Shown here piece by piece: positions 48,075-55,236 of a stretch of 64,000 nucleotides of DNA (position 1 is its first letter; the number at the start of each line of letters is the position of its first letter). Below the pieces are notes generated by a model, which ran no database searches, had not been told where the DNA came from, and saw nothing but the letters and a program-made list of their open reading frames with translations. Source of the DNA: Bacteroidota bacterium (GTDB lineage: Bacteria; Bacteroidota; Ignavibacteria; UBA10030); contig JAOAFT010000001.1 in NCBI GenBank assembly GCA_026416125.1, positions 185,032 to 249,031 of the forward strand. Reading direction: 5' to 3'. A program made the position numbers and the translations under genes.

Positions 48075-48461
48075 TTATCTTCCGCGGGATCGTGTTAGTT
48101 CAACTTCAACATAATCAACAACTCCTTTAATCGGCACGTGTGGCTTTCGCACTCGTACAGTTACTTTCATAACACGACGAAAGTTGCTCAGAATACTCTT
48201 CGCTATCGAACCCGCAAGCGACTCAATGAGATAGTACTTCTTTTCCTCAACAAGTTGTCGAACATGAGCATACACACGTTCATAATCAATAGTATCAGAA
48301 AGTGTATCTGTACGCGTTGCGTGCTGAACATCTGTATAGAGGTCAAGGTCAACTTCAAAACGACCACCGAGATTCTGCTCATCAGCAAGTACACCGTGGT
48401 AGGCGTAAAAAACTGCATTGCGGATGCGTATAACATCGAGCAGTTGTGTACGTCTTGGCAT
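48075..48461 (-). CDS. folB: Dihydroneopterin aldolase
   Basis: 128 residues. DVIRIRNAVFYAYHGVLADEQNLGGRFEVDLDLYTDVQHATRTDTLSDTIDYERVYAHVRQLVEEKKYYLIESLAGSIAKSIL and VTVRVRKPHVPIKGVVDYVEVEL cover the whole FolB domain: substrate Glu in E-S-L-A, catalytic Lys in R-K-P, and Y-H-G. It cleaves dihydroneopterin to the pterin that FolK uses. It lies 12 bases downstream of gltX and 2 bases upstream of folK. Confidence 0.96.
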   Translation of the reverse strand: MPRRTQLLDVIRIRNAVFYAYHGVLADEQNLGGRFEVDLDLYTDVQHATRTDTLSDTIDYERVYAHVRQLVEEKKYYLIESLAGSIAKSILSNFRRVMKVTVRVRKPHVPIKGVVDYVEVELTRSRGR

Positions 48462-48473
48462 TCTTACACCACA

Positions 48474-49931
48474 TTACATTGGTGAAACCTGTATGCGTTC
48501 GATCGCGCGTTGAATTCGTTTGAGTACAGTAGTTTTTCCCAAGATTTCCATCATTTCATACAAGCCAGGACCAACTTGACGTCCCGAAAGCGCTAATCGG
48601 ACAGGATGTATGAGTTTTGCAACCTTTACACCAAAGTGTTCAGCTACATGCTTGAATGTAGCTTCAAGTTCTGGTTTTGTGAACGTATCGAGTTCCGACA
48701 ATGCATCGAGAAGTACTGTTAGTCGGTGAGCAGTGTCGGTATCCCAATGCTTTGCAATTCCCTCCTGTTCATATGTTGATGGTTCTTCAAAAAAGTACCG
48801 ACTGTATTCCACAAAATCGTTGAGTACAGTCAACTTTTCTTTCAAAAGATCTACTACAGCACAAAAGTACTCATCGCTCTTAAGAGGTATCCCTTTCATT
48901 TCAACAATTGGCTTCAATAAGTGAGCTAATTCCTTGGTATCTTTTCGTCGGATGTGTTGTTGATTGAGCCAATTTAATTTTTCAATATTGAATATCGCTC
49001 CCGATTTTCCGACCCGTTCCAATGTAAACTCACGAATAAGTTCATCCATAGTGAAGAGTTCCCTATCATCACCGGGGTTCCATCCCAGCAGTGCAACGAA
49101 GTTGACAATGGCTTCCTTTAAGTAGCCTCGTGCTCGGTAATCTTCAACAGCAACATCACCTTGTCGCTTACTCAGCTTTGTACGGTCGGGATTGAGTAAG
49201 AGCGGTAAATGTGCTAAGACCGGTGGCTGCCATCCGAAGTATCGGTAGAGCAACAGGTGTTTTGGAACACTCGACAACCACTCTTCCCCTCGAATAACAT
49301 GTGTAATTCCCATGAAATGATCATCAATAACAACGGCTAAATGGTACGTTGGAAAACCATCGGATTTCAATAGAACTTGGTCATCAAGTACAGAATACTG
49401 AAAAGTTACATCACCACGGATAACATCGGTAAAAGTTAGGGAACCTTCTAAGGGTATTTTCATCCTGATAACGTGTTTTTCACCGTTTTCTATGCGTTTT
49501 CGTGCTTCAACTACTGGAATATTCCGACATGCTCGATCGTACGCTATAGTCTGCTTTTGCTCTTGTTGACGCTTTCGGAGTTCTTCTAAGCGCTCCGGCA
49601 TACAGAAACAATAGTAGGCATCTCCCTGCTCTACGAGCTGGTCTGCATACTGACGGTACAAGTGAAGTCTCTGTGATTGCACATAGGGGCCATAGCCTCC
49701 ATCGCGATCTGGACCTTCGTCGTACTCAAGGCCAGCCCACTTTAGTGTTTCAATAAGATTCTCTACTGCCCCTTCAACCTTACGACTCTGATCAGTATCT
49801 TCGATGCGAAGGATAAACTTCCCGTTCGTATGTCGTGCAAAAAGGTAATTGTACAATGCTGTGCGGAGACCACCAACATGAAGATACCCGGTTGGACTTG
49901 GTGCAAATCGTACTCGAACAATCGATTCCAT
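48474..49931 (-). CDS. gltX: Glutamyl-tRNA synthetase
   Basis: 485 residues from ATG 49931 (a TTG two codons earlier also opens the frame). Class I motifs: RFAPSPTGYLHVGGLRTALYN (HVGG as HIGH) and LLNPDRTKLSKRQGDVAVEDY (KLSKR as KMSK). The anticodon-binding domain is at about 320-485 (GKSGAIFNIEKLNWLNQQHI, LIHPVRLALSGRQVGPGLYEMMEILGK). The region between has ICFxxPERLEELR-like FCMPERLEELRKRQQEQ. No clear Shine-Dalgarno is present, and a T8 terminator hairpin sits 20-50 bases upstream of the start, which suggests a controlled leader. Confidence 0.96.
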   Translation of the reverse strand: MESIVRVRFAPSPTGYLHVGGLRTALYNYLFARHTNGKFILRIEDTDQSRKVEGAVENLIETLKWAGLEYDEGPDRDGGYGPYVQSQRLHLYRQYADQLVEQGDAYYCFCMPERLEELRKRQQEQKQTIAYDRACRNIPVVEARKRIENGEKHVIRMKIPLEGSLTFTDVIRGDVTFQYSVLDDQVLLKSDGFPTYHLAVVIDDHFMGITHVIRGEEWLSSVPKHLLLYRYFGWQPPVLAHLPLLLNPDRTKLSKRQGDVAVEDYRARGYLKEAIVNFVALLGWNPGDDRELFTMDELIREFTLERVGKSGAIFNIEKLNWLNQQHIRRKDTKELAHLLKPIVEMKGIPLKSDEYFCAVVDLLKEKLTVLNDFVEYSRYFFEEPSTYEQEGIAKHWDTDTAHRLTVLLDALSELDTFTKPELEATFKHVAEHFGVKVAKLIHPVRLALSGRQVGPGLYEMMEILGKTTVLKRIQRAIERIQVSPM

Positions 49932-49951
49932 AAGCAATCAGAGTAAAGTAT

Positions 49952-49981
49952 AAAAAAAATGCGTTCGCATTAAAAGAACGC
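49952..49981 (-). terminator. Terminator or attenuator hairpin directly upstream of gltX
   Basis: Minus-strand stem GCGTTC/GAACGC (49961-49966 with 49976-49981), 9-base loop, followed by A and eight Ts (49952-49959). It either ends the Zorya-like operon that stops at 50180 or attenuates transcription into gltX, whose start is only about 20 bases beyond. Confidence 0.75.
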
Positions 49982-50179
49982 TGTAGTAAAATAACGGTGA
50001 TTGCTCCAAAAAGCAAGCATCCCATTTTGGGAAGTGGTGTGCGAATGAAAGAATCCGATGCCACGTGAATTCTCTCAGAGTAACCAGAAAGGAAGTGCTG
50101 CACTCCTACCAAATTGTTTCACACTTTAGCAGCACCGATCCTTTACTCATGACCGACACTCTCCATTAGCACGAGTCCC
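49982..50179 (-). promoter_or_regulatory. Dyad-rich leader between the Zorya-like operon and gltX
   Basis: 198 bases with no gene. Perfect dyads: GTGCTGC/GCAGCAC (50095-50101 with 50129-50135), TTGCT/AGCAA (50001-50005 with 50012-50016), and CCCA-TTT-TGGG (50021-50031). With the hairpin at 49952-49981 they could form a folded 5' leader for gltX. I see no T-box consensus and no known riboswitch core. Confidence 0.35.
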
Positions 50180-50818
50180 CTATCTCACACGTTTTACGTT
50201 TTTCTTATACAACTGATGAGTATCTGAACGAGGTGCCGTTCGATCTGTATGCTTTGGAATGATCGTGTGTGGTGTAGTACGATACAATTCAAAAAATTCT
50301 TCTAACGAAAAGTTCTTGTAGATTCGGGATCCAGTTGTATGACTCGTATAGCCTTTGAACTGCAGGCGCATCAAACAGTTTTTGCATACCTGCAATTTCT
50401 TTATTACACTCTCTTCTAGCATCCGTTTTGTATAGTAGTCACGAATGTTAACGCGAAAATAACCATCTGTACGGGTCGACACAACATACCGTTCGCTGCG
50501 GTTACGCTGAAACGCCTCCTCTAAGGTTTTGCAATGTGCAATGTGGTACTTATACTGTGCCGATGGTTTATTGGGGATAAAGTACTGATCTCGAATGTAG
50601 AGTAATACTTTTTGTCCTTTAAATTCAAAGGTACCATTTTCAACAATAACGAGCTCTTCGATATCAATTTCTATCCCTTCAATGCTATTGAGTCTCTCGA
50701 GTAATGCTCTTTCATCAATAGTTTCCCACCCCGTACTTTCGAGATTAACGAGCGGGGCATTCATTTGAGCACGAAGGTCATTGAATTGTTGCACATTGAG
50801 GAAATTAATCAACTTCAT
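50180..50818 (-). CDS. Third protein of a Zorya-like operon, apparently lacking its nuclease domain
   Basis: 212 residues. A mixed domain includes VENGTFEFKGQKVLLYIRDQYF, YKYHIAHCKTLEEAFQRNRSERYVVSTRTDGYFRVNIRDYYT, and VIKKLQVCKNCLMRLQFKGYTS with a C-x-x-C pair, then FSLEEFFELY. From memory, this domain precedes an HNH nuclease in proteins encoded beside ZorA/ZorB-like genes. Here the protein ends in a basic, polar tail (APRSDTHQLYKKNVKRVR) with no HNH residues, and no HNH motif was found in the frames just downstream. It overlaps the OmpA-like gene by 4 bases, so it is translationally coupled. Function unknown: either a nuclease-less adaptor or a truncated effector. Confidence 0.8.
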   Translation of the reverse strand: MKLINFLNVQQFNDLRAQMNAPLVNLESTGWETIDERALLERLNSIEGIEIDIEELVIVENGTFEFKGQKVLLYIRDQYFIPNKPSAQYKYHIAHCKTLEEAFQRNRSERYVVSTRTDGYFRVNIRDYYTKRMLEESVIKKLQVCKNCLMRLQFKGYTSHTTGSRIYKNFSLEEFFELYRTTPHTIIPKHTDRTAPRSDTHQLYKKNVKRVR

Positions 50819-51531
50819 GGTTCATCTGAGAGTATACGTACAATACGTTTCTCTGCGTTTGTCCTTACTCGAAACTCTACACGACGTGATGCTTCCTTAT
50901 CTTCGCGACCATTGGTAAATATGAGTTTACTCGAAGAGAGACCATTTGCTGTTACATGCTTTTTCAACCAATCCTTCTGCGTTTGGACACGTGCATCGGG
51001 AAGTGACAATACAAATTCCAAAACACTCCGTGTACGATTTTGTGACAATTCCATATTTAGCAAGTATGCACTATCGAGCGATACATCATATCGCCACTCA
51101 CTCGAGGTATGACCTTCGATCCGAACCTCTTCGATATCATCGTTATACTTTGGTGATGTTAAAATAGCAACATACCGTGGGAAAAAATCTTCCAATATTT
51201 CCTTGAATTGTGGTCGGAGTTCCGTTCCTCCTTGGGTAAAAAGTACCTCAGGTGATTCCCATCGTACTGACAGTGTCTGTCGATCGATAACCGCTTTCCA
51301 CCGTGGCAAGTCCGCGCGGAATTCACGTTCTAAATCAAGGTACAAATCGTTCTGCAAGCGATTGTACGTTACAGCAATATCTTTAATCCGCTTATTATCG
51401 ATCGATACTTTTATCATATATGCAACCGAAATGAATAAAAATATGACCATCAAGCCGGACATCATATCTGAAATAGGAATCCAATGTTCACCATCGGAAG
51501 CATGTGATTGAAATAGGTCGTCCAGTACCAT
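50815..51531 (-). CDS. ZorB-like OmpA/MotB-family peptidoglycan-binding protein
   Basis: 238 residues. One N-terminal membrane helix (about 26-45: GLMVIFLFISVAYMIKVSI) preceded by an Asp at the MotB proton-relay position (ISDMMSGLM). The rest is an OmpA-like domain: IEEVRIEGHTSSEWRYDVSLDSAYLLNMELSQNRTRSVLEFVL and SRRVEFRVRTNAEKRI, with the N-x-x-L-S-x-x-R peptidoglycan motif. In Zorya systems ZorB anchors the stator in the cell wall and pairs with the ZorA channel. It is encoded 3 bases after the ZorA-like gene and overlaps the third gene. Confidence 0.85.
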   Translation of the reverse strand: MVLDDLFQSHASDGEHWIPISDMMSGLMVIFLFISVAYMIKVSIDNKRIKDIAVTYNRLQNDLYLDLEREFRADLPRWKAVIDRQTLSVRWESPEVLFTQGGTELRPQFKEILEDFFPRYVAILTSPKYNDDIEEVRIEGHTSSEWRYDVSLDSAYLLNMELSQNRTRSVLEFVLSLPDARVQTQKDWLKKHVTANGLSSSKLIFTNGREDKEASRRVEFRVRTNAEKRIVRILSDEP

Positions 51532-51534
51532 CGC

Positions 51535-52860
51535 TTACCCCCGTACTGATGTTGCTAAGTGTACAACTTCTTTTAGTTTTTCCGTAAGCGGTGTGTAGTC
51601 TTTCACAAATTGATTTGATAGTGATGCAAGTTGCGATCCTAATGTACGAAGCGACTTATTTAACTCATCACCAAGCTGTTGATCGAGAATCTTAAGTTGC
51701 TGAGCGATTCGTTCAGCGTTATCCTTAACCATTTTTTCGATCGTTCCATGAACTTTTGTAACCATTTCGAGGAATGATTTATTCAATTCTTCTTGGGCTT
51801 TGTGTATTGACCCTTGCAATTGCTTCGTGGTTTCGAGTTGGAGAGCAACAATCTTTTTTGAATCATCAACCGCGCTGTCAACAGATTTCACAAGCTCTTG
51901 CATAAGTTTTCGTAACTGCTCATCAATTACCGGGAATGCACTCCGGGCTGCCTGTGCCATTTCGACAAACGCTTTGAGATGGTTTTGTAAGTCATCCCGT
52001 ATAGTCTCAAGCGAAACGAGGAGTGATTCCAACGATTTTGCAGACGTTGTAAACGACCCTGCCATTTCAGTGATTCTCTCGAGTGATTGTGACGATTGCT
52101 GTACTGCGTGGACAGTGTCATTAATTTGTTTAATCATTGCATCGACTTGTTGTGCATACGCTCGTTGCCATTCAAGAATTTTTCCTACTGCCTCGTTTAA
52201 TTCCTTAAAGTTATCACCAAACTGTTCTGTAATCTTTGTATTAAAATCTCGCACAACATGTGTCAACGCTTCGATGAGCGACTTTGAACTATTCTCTGCG
52301 ACAGTCGTTGAAAATTCACGGAACGACCGAAGTAACTCGTCAAACTTATCAGTAATCGTTGTCCGCAATTTTTGAATTTGCGTAAGGAGTGTTGTGTCAC
52401 CTTCCCCACACAACCCTCTCTCGATGTTTAACAACTGTTGATGTTGCTTGTGAGCAAACTCTCGCTGATTACCTTCAATTTTTGAAAGGAGCATAAAGAA
52501 CATCTCTGCCGATACACTGTCGGTTCTCGTACGTTCGGGTGTACTCTTGAGACCATAAATCTGAGGCCACTCTTTTAATAGTAAGCTGGTAACCATTCCT
52601 GCAATAGATGTCATGAAGGCTGTCTTTAATCCTTCAAGTAACTGTGGTACACTCCGTGCAATATCATGGACATTGAACCCCAGGAGCCCTATGAAAATCC
52701 CACCGAACGTACCAAGAATACCCAACATTGTCGATAACCCCGACATCGACTGAATACTGTGTCGCTTCTTGAAATAGAAAGGACTTAAAAGAATAAGCAA
52801 AGACCCAATTACTGAAAGCAAAAAAATAACCATTGAATTCATTCCTTCAACCCCTTTCAT
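51535..52860 (-). CDS. ZorA-like MotA/TolQ/ExbB channel protein with long coiled-coil tail
   Basis: 441 residues. N-terminal helices (about 8-25 and 45-70, 85-100) include GLSTMLGILGTFGGIFIGLLGFNVHDIARSVPQLLEGLKTAFMTSIAGMVTSLLLK, the MotA/ExbB channel motif with L-G-T-F-x-G. From about 130 to the end it is a long polar coiled coil (DTTLLTQIQKLRTTITDKFDELLRSFREF, KSLIEALTHVVRDFNTKITEQFGDNFKELNEAVGKILEWQ), the cytoplasmic tail seen in ZorA and absent from flagellar MotA. ATGs at codons 1, 7 and 10 are all possible starts. With the ZorB-like protein it should form an ion-driven membrane motor that senses phage infection. No ZorC, ZorD or ZorE is adjacent. Confidence 0.85.
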   Translation of the reverse strand: MKGVEGMNSMVIFLLSVIGSLLILLSPFYFKKRHSIQSMSGLSTMLGILGTFGGIFIGLLGFNVHDIARSVPQLLEGLKTAFMTSIAGMVTSLLLKEWPQIYGLKSTPERTRTDSVSAEMFFMLLSKIEGNQREFAHKQHQQLLNIERGLCGEGDTTLLTQIQKLRTTITDKFDELLRSFREFSTTVAENSSKSLIEALTHVVRDFNTKITEQFGDNFKELNEAVGKILEWQRAYAQQVDAMIKQINDTVHAVQQSSQSLERITEMAGSFTTSAKSLESLLVSLETIRDDLQNHLKAFVEMAQAARSAFPVIDEQLRKLMQELVKSVDSAVDDSKKIVALQLETTKQLQGSIHKAQEELNKSFLEMVTKVHGTIEKMVKDNAERIAQQLKILDQQLGDELNKSLRTLGSQLASLSNQFVKDYTPLTEKLKEVVHLATSVRG

Positions 52861-52885
52861 GTATGAATGTTACCTTCGTTCATAC
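52861..52885. promoter_or_regulatory. Inverted repeat abutting the ZorA-like start
   Basis: GTATGAA (52861-52867) and TTCATAC (52879-52885), a perfect 7-bp dyad with an 11-base spacer, ending at the base before the ATG. As RNA it would hide the ribosome-binding region (AAGG at the loop), so it may limit translation; as DNA it may bind a regulator. Inference only. Confidence 0.4.
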
Positions 52886-53370
52886 TCTAAGACACTGAAC
52901 ACAAGCTACTATACTCCTCAATCTCTTGTGCTTCACTCTCGCTGGGAAAACACTACCATTACTGTTACAATTTGATGGAATACCGACTAACCTTTTTTAC
53001 ATATTCCTTTAGTATGTGCAACTATATCTTCAACAACTTCTTCCACTACTTTTGTCGTGCAATATCCTACAATTATCGAGTCCAAATAATAACAAAAACA
53101 ATTCTTTTCTGTACCAGCCCATGTTGCCTATACACTGTTGCAATGCCTAGGTTGTCCTTTACACAATATTCAGCGTTTGAATTATTACTCGAATATGTAC
53201 TTCACCTCCATACTTCAGCCACATTTGTCTGGTGTTCTGACTTATTCTTTAACATGGTATATAAGCCGTTTTCCAACCATGTCGATTAATGAACTGAACA
53301 CATTTACATCATATACCATATTTTGTGGACCACAAAGTACATAATACCTTACACTATGCAGGAACCTTAT
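52886..53370. other. 485-base gap upstream of the Zorya-like operon, no gene recognised
   Basis: AT-rich, with scattered stops in all frames. A 105-codon plus-strand frame (52972-53289) has a Cys/Phe/Tyr-rich composition unlike real proteins here. No tRNA, repeat array or clear terminator is seen. It may hold a regulatory region or remains of a lost gene. Confidence 0.5.
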
Positions 53371-53490
53371 CTATAGCACTACAGGGTCTTTAAAAACTTC
53401 TCTTTCTGAATGGTAGTATTCATCCACACAATGGTTACAATATACCTCGAACTTCATACCACCACAATAATAACAACGTTGTGGAAACAT
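53371..53490 (-). CDS. Possible 39-residue zinc-ribbon microprotein
   Basis: ATG at 53490, TAG at 53371-53373. The peptide holds RCYYCGGMKFEVYCNHCVDE: two C-x-x-C pairs spaced by eight residues, a zinc-ribbon pattern, then a charged and aromatic stretch (YYHSEREVFKDP). A GTG eight codons earlier is an alternative start; no good ribosome-binding site is seen for the ATG. It lies on the same strand as, and upstream of, the ZorA-like gene. Length and isolation make it uncertain, but the cysteine spacing is unlikely to be chance. It may also be the remnant of a larger zinc-ribbon gene. Confidence 0.42.
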   Translation of the reverse strand: MFPQRCYYCGGMKFEVYCNHCVDEYYHSEREVFKDPVVL

Positions 53491-53689
53491 TTGGGTATGC
53501 GATGAGTCTACCACACCTCATTAATGGAATGGCTTTGTAGTGACTTTCACATCCTACAATTTAATAGTGTAGCTTTGGAATAACGTACTTCCTTTCTTTA
53601 CCGTTCAGTGTAGTTACTCTATGTGTTTAATACTTACACTGGAATATTACAGCGAGTGCTATCAGCGCAATATAACAACATTCTTGTAA

Positions 53690-54559
53690 TTACCATTTAA
53701 AGAAAGCAATTGTTGCATAGAAGTACGTTCCTTTTTTAAATCCCGATACGAGTGTTATATTCGTTACTTCACCATCATTCACAAAACTTCCGGCCTGTGT
53801 ATCATATTGTTCTACATACTTTGTTGGAGCAGCACCATTTCCTTTCACACCAAGAACGTACTCAGCTCCCAAGGTAATGGGGAGTTTTGGCAAAACGTAC
53901 TTAACATCAAGTGTAAATAAAGCAGCAAGACCACCACGAAATTTAATGGTACCATCGTAGAAACTTGATACTCGTCCAGCCCTCGTTGTAAGGTTGTAAA
54001 CATCAACTGTTTCACATTTTATATACCCTGTAAATCCACTCGATCCTCCGATCATACCACCAATCCCTGGGCAGAAAGTGCCAAAACTCGATAAACCAAT
54101 AGGCAAAAAATATTTGAATCGCAGGTAGTACCAATTTCCTTCATACCACGTCCACCCTCGAATGTAGATATGGCCTCCACCAGCCATTTGAACAAGTGGT
54201 GTCTCTCCATAGGTCTCTTTCTTCGAAACTCGTTCATACCCAAACGATAAATCGATGTAATCCTGCACTGCTAAAGTAACAAAGATACCCTTCGATATTC
54301 CATCTGCACCTACATATCGTGTATCAGAATTCACATCAGCTGAAAAATTCCTATGGTATGCTCGAATAGCATCGATTGGAACATGATCTTCAAACGTGTA
54401 AATTCCCTTCCCATAGAGCACTGTTACACCGAGACTCAGTAACCAATTGTCATTGTCATCGCCATTGTCATCGTCATCATCATCGCCCCATTTACTCAAG
54501 GCAAGACTAGATAAGATTACAACTATGAGTAGAGTGTAGACTATTCGTATAACCCTCAT
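53690..54559 (-). CDS. Predicted outer-membrane beta-barrel protein with poly-acidic N-terminus
   Basis: About 289 residues from ATG 54559, fixed by AGGAGG nine bases upstream. Signal peptide about 1-21 (MRVIRIVYTLLIVVILSSLALS). The mature N-terminus is strongly acidic (KWGDDDDDDNGDDNDNW), which could bind Ca2+. The remainder shows beta strands with aromatic girdles (WLLSLGVTVLYGKGIYTF, YIDLSFGYERVS, NWYYLRFKYFLPIGLSSF, FRGGLAALFTLDVKYVLPKLPITLGAEYVLGV) and ends with an aromatic residue (YFYATIAFFKW), the outer-membrane insertion signal. No family recognised. It stands alone between the Zorya-like and CRISPR loci with its own promoter. Confidence 0.8.
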   Translation of the reverse strand: MRVIRIVYTLLIVVILSSLALSKWGDDDDDDNGDDNDNWLLSLGVTVLYGKGIYTFEDHVPIDAIRAYHRNFSADVNSDTRYVGADGISKGIFVTLAVQDYIDLSFGYERVSKKETYGETPLVQMAGGGHIYIRGWTWYEGNWYYLRFKYFLPIGLSSFGTFCPGIGGMIGGSSGFTGYIKCETVDVYNLTTRAGRVSSFYDGTIKFRGGLAALFTLDVKYVLPKLPITLGAEYVLGVKGNGAAPTKYVEQYDTQAGSFVNDGEVTNITLVSGFKKGTYFYATIAFFKW

Positions 54560-54665
54560 TGAAGTACACCTCCTTCCTTTAAACAAAATTTGAAGATTAT
54601 TGTATTTTTCAACGATATATCCCTAACAACGTTCCCACTCCCATATTGCAGGAATAGTTTTCACA

Positions 54666-54694
54666 ATGATAACAATTAAAAGCATATTTGTAAA
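54666..54694 (-). promoter_or_regulatory. Predicted promoter of the outer-membrane protein gene
   Basis: Minus-strand TTTACA (54689-54694), 17-base spacer, TATCAT (54666-54671): 5/6 matches to each consensus box. It faces the gene starting at 54559 and predicts a leader of about 100 bases. Confidence 0.5.
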
Positions 54695-54839
54695 TATCAA
54701 ATTGAAAAAAATACAGTAGATATGCTTTTAGGTATGTCTCTGAGAAGTTATGCTCTTCCACTGAACTCACGATAAATGTTCAAATTCCTGATGAAAGAAA
54801 TCATTGATAACAACAAATTCATACACACTATCGTACCCA

Positions 54840-55069
54840 TGAACAATTCCACTATGGTTCGATTGATACTTACGCCAGCTCCCACTGGCGTGTACTTCCC
54901 TGGGAGGTCTCAATTCCACTATGGTTCGATTGATACGTTAGTTATTGGGAATCGCCAGACGGGAGGTGGCGGGTCTCAATTCCACTATGGTTCGATTGAT
55001 ACCGGAGCCTTCCTACTCTTATTTAAGGAGTAAGGAAGAGTCTCAATTCCACTATGGTTCGATTGATAC
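54840..55069 (-). CRISPR. Short CRISPR array, 4 repeats and 3 spacers
   Basis: 30-bp repeats at 54907-54936, 54973-55002 and 55040-55069 are identical; the one at 54840-54869 differs in its four leftmost bases. Spacers: 54870-54906 (37), 54937-54972 (36), 55003-55039 (37). Read on the minus strand the repeat begins GTATCAATCGAACC and ends GGAATTGAGAC, giving an ATTGAGAC 5' handle close to the ATTGAAA(C/G) of type III and I-B repeats. The degenerate repeat is then leader-distal and the AT-rich leader is at 55070 onward. Cas2, Cas1 and type III genes lie upstream on the same strand. Confidence 0.97.
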
Positions 55070-55112
55070 AGTACTATATTTTCTTTTATTTTAAAAAAAA
55101 TCAATGTTTTTC

Positions 55113-55165
55113 AGAAAAAAAATTCCTTGAACCTCATCAGAGCAATAATCATAGGGGGGTTCAAG
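55113..55165 (-). terminator. Terminator-like hairpin between the TPR gene and the array
   Basis: Minus-strand stem CTTGAACC/GGTTCAAG (55158-55165 with 55126-55133), 24-base loop, then GAATTTTTTTT. It lies 70 bases after the TPR gene stop and 43 bases before the first repeat, so array transcription probably starts between it and the array or reads through. Confidence 0.6.
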
Positions 55166-55236
55166 TACTGTTTTTACGCTAAAATCGATGCTTTTATATG
55201 AATATCCTCTTACTGTCCATTTTTGTAGACTGCGGT

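Noticed and set aside
49792..50112. 106-codon minus-strand frame across the gltX start
   Set aside because: Overlaps the gltX N-terminal coding region in another frame and spans the terminator hairpin; no family match.
49982..50179. T-box riboswitch or SRP RNA upstream of gltX
   Set aside because: No T-box bulge sequence, and the AGAAAGGAAGTGCTGC stretch matches the SRP RNA apical loop only loosely and on the wrong strand for the leader.
52972..53289. 105-codon plus-strand frame in the gap upstream of the Zorya-like genes
   Set aside because: Cys/Phe/Tyr/Ser-rich composition typical of random AT-rich sequence, no ribosome-binding site and wrong strand relative to neighbours.
55073..55078. 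TATAGT as -10 box of the CRISPR array promoter
   Set aside because: Spacing to the only TTGATT is 20 bases and the start would fall inside the first repeat.
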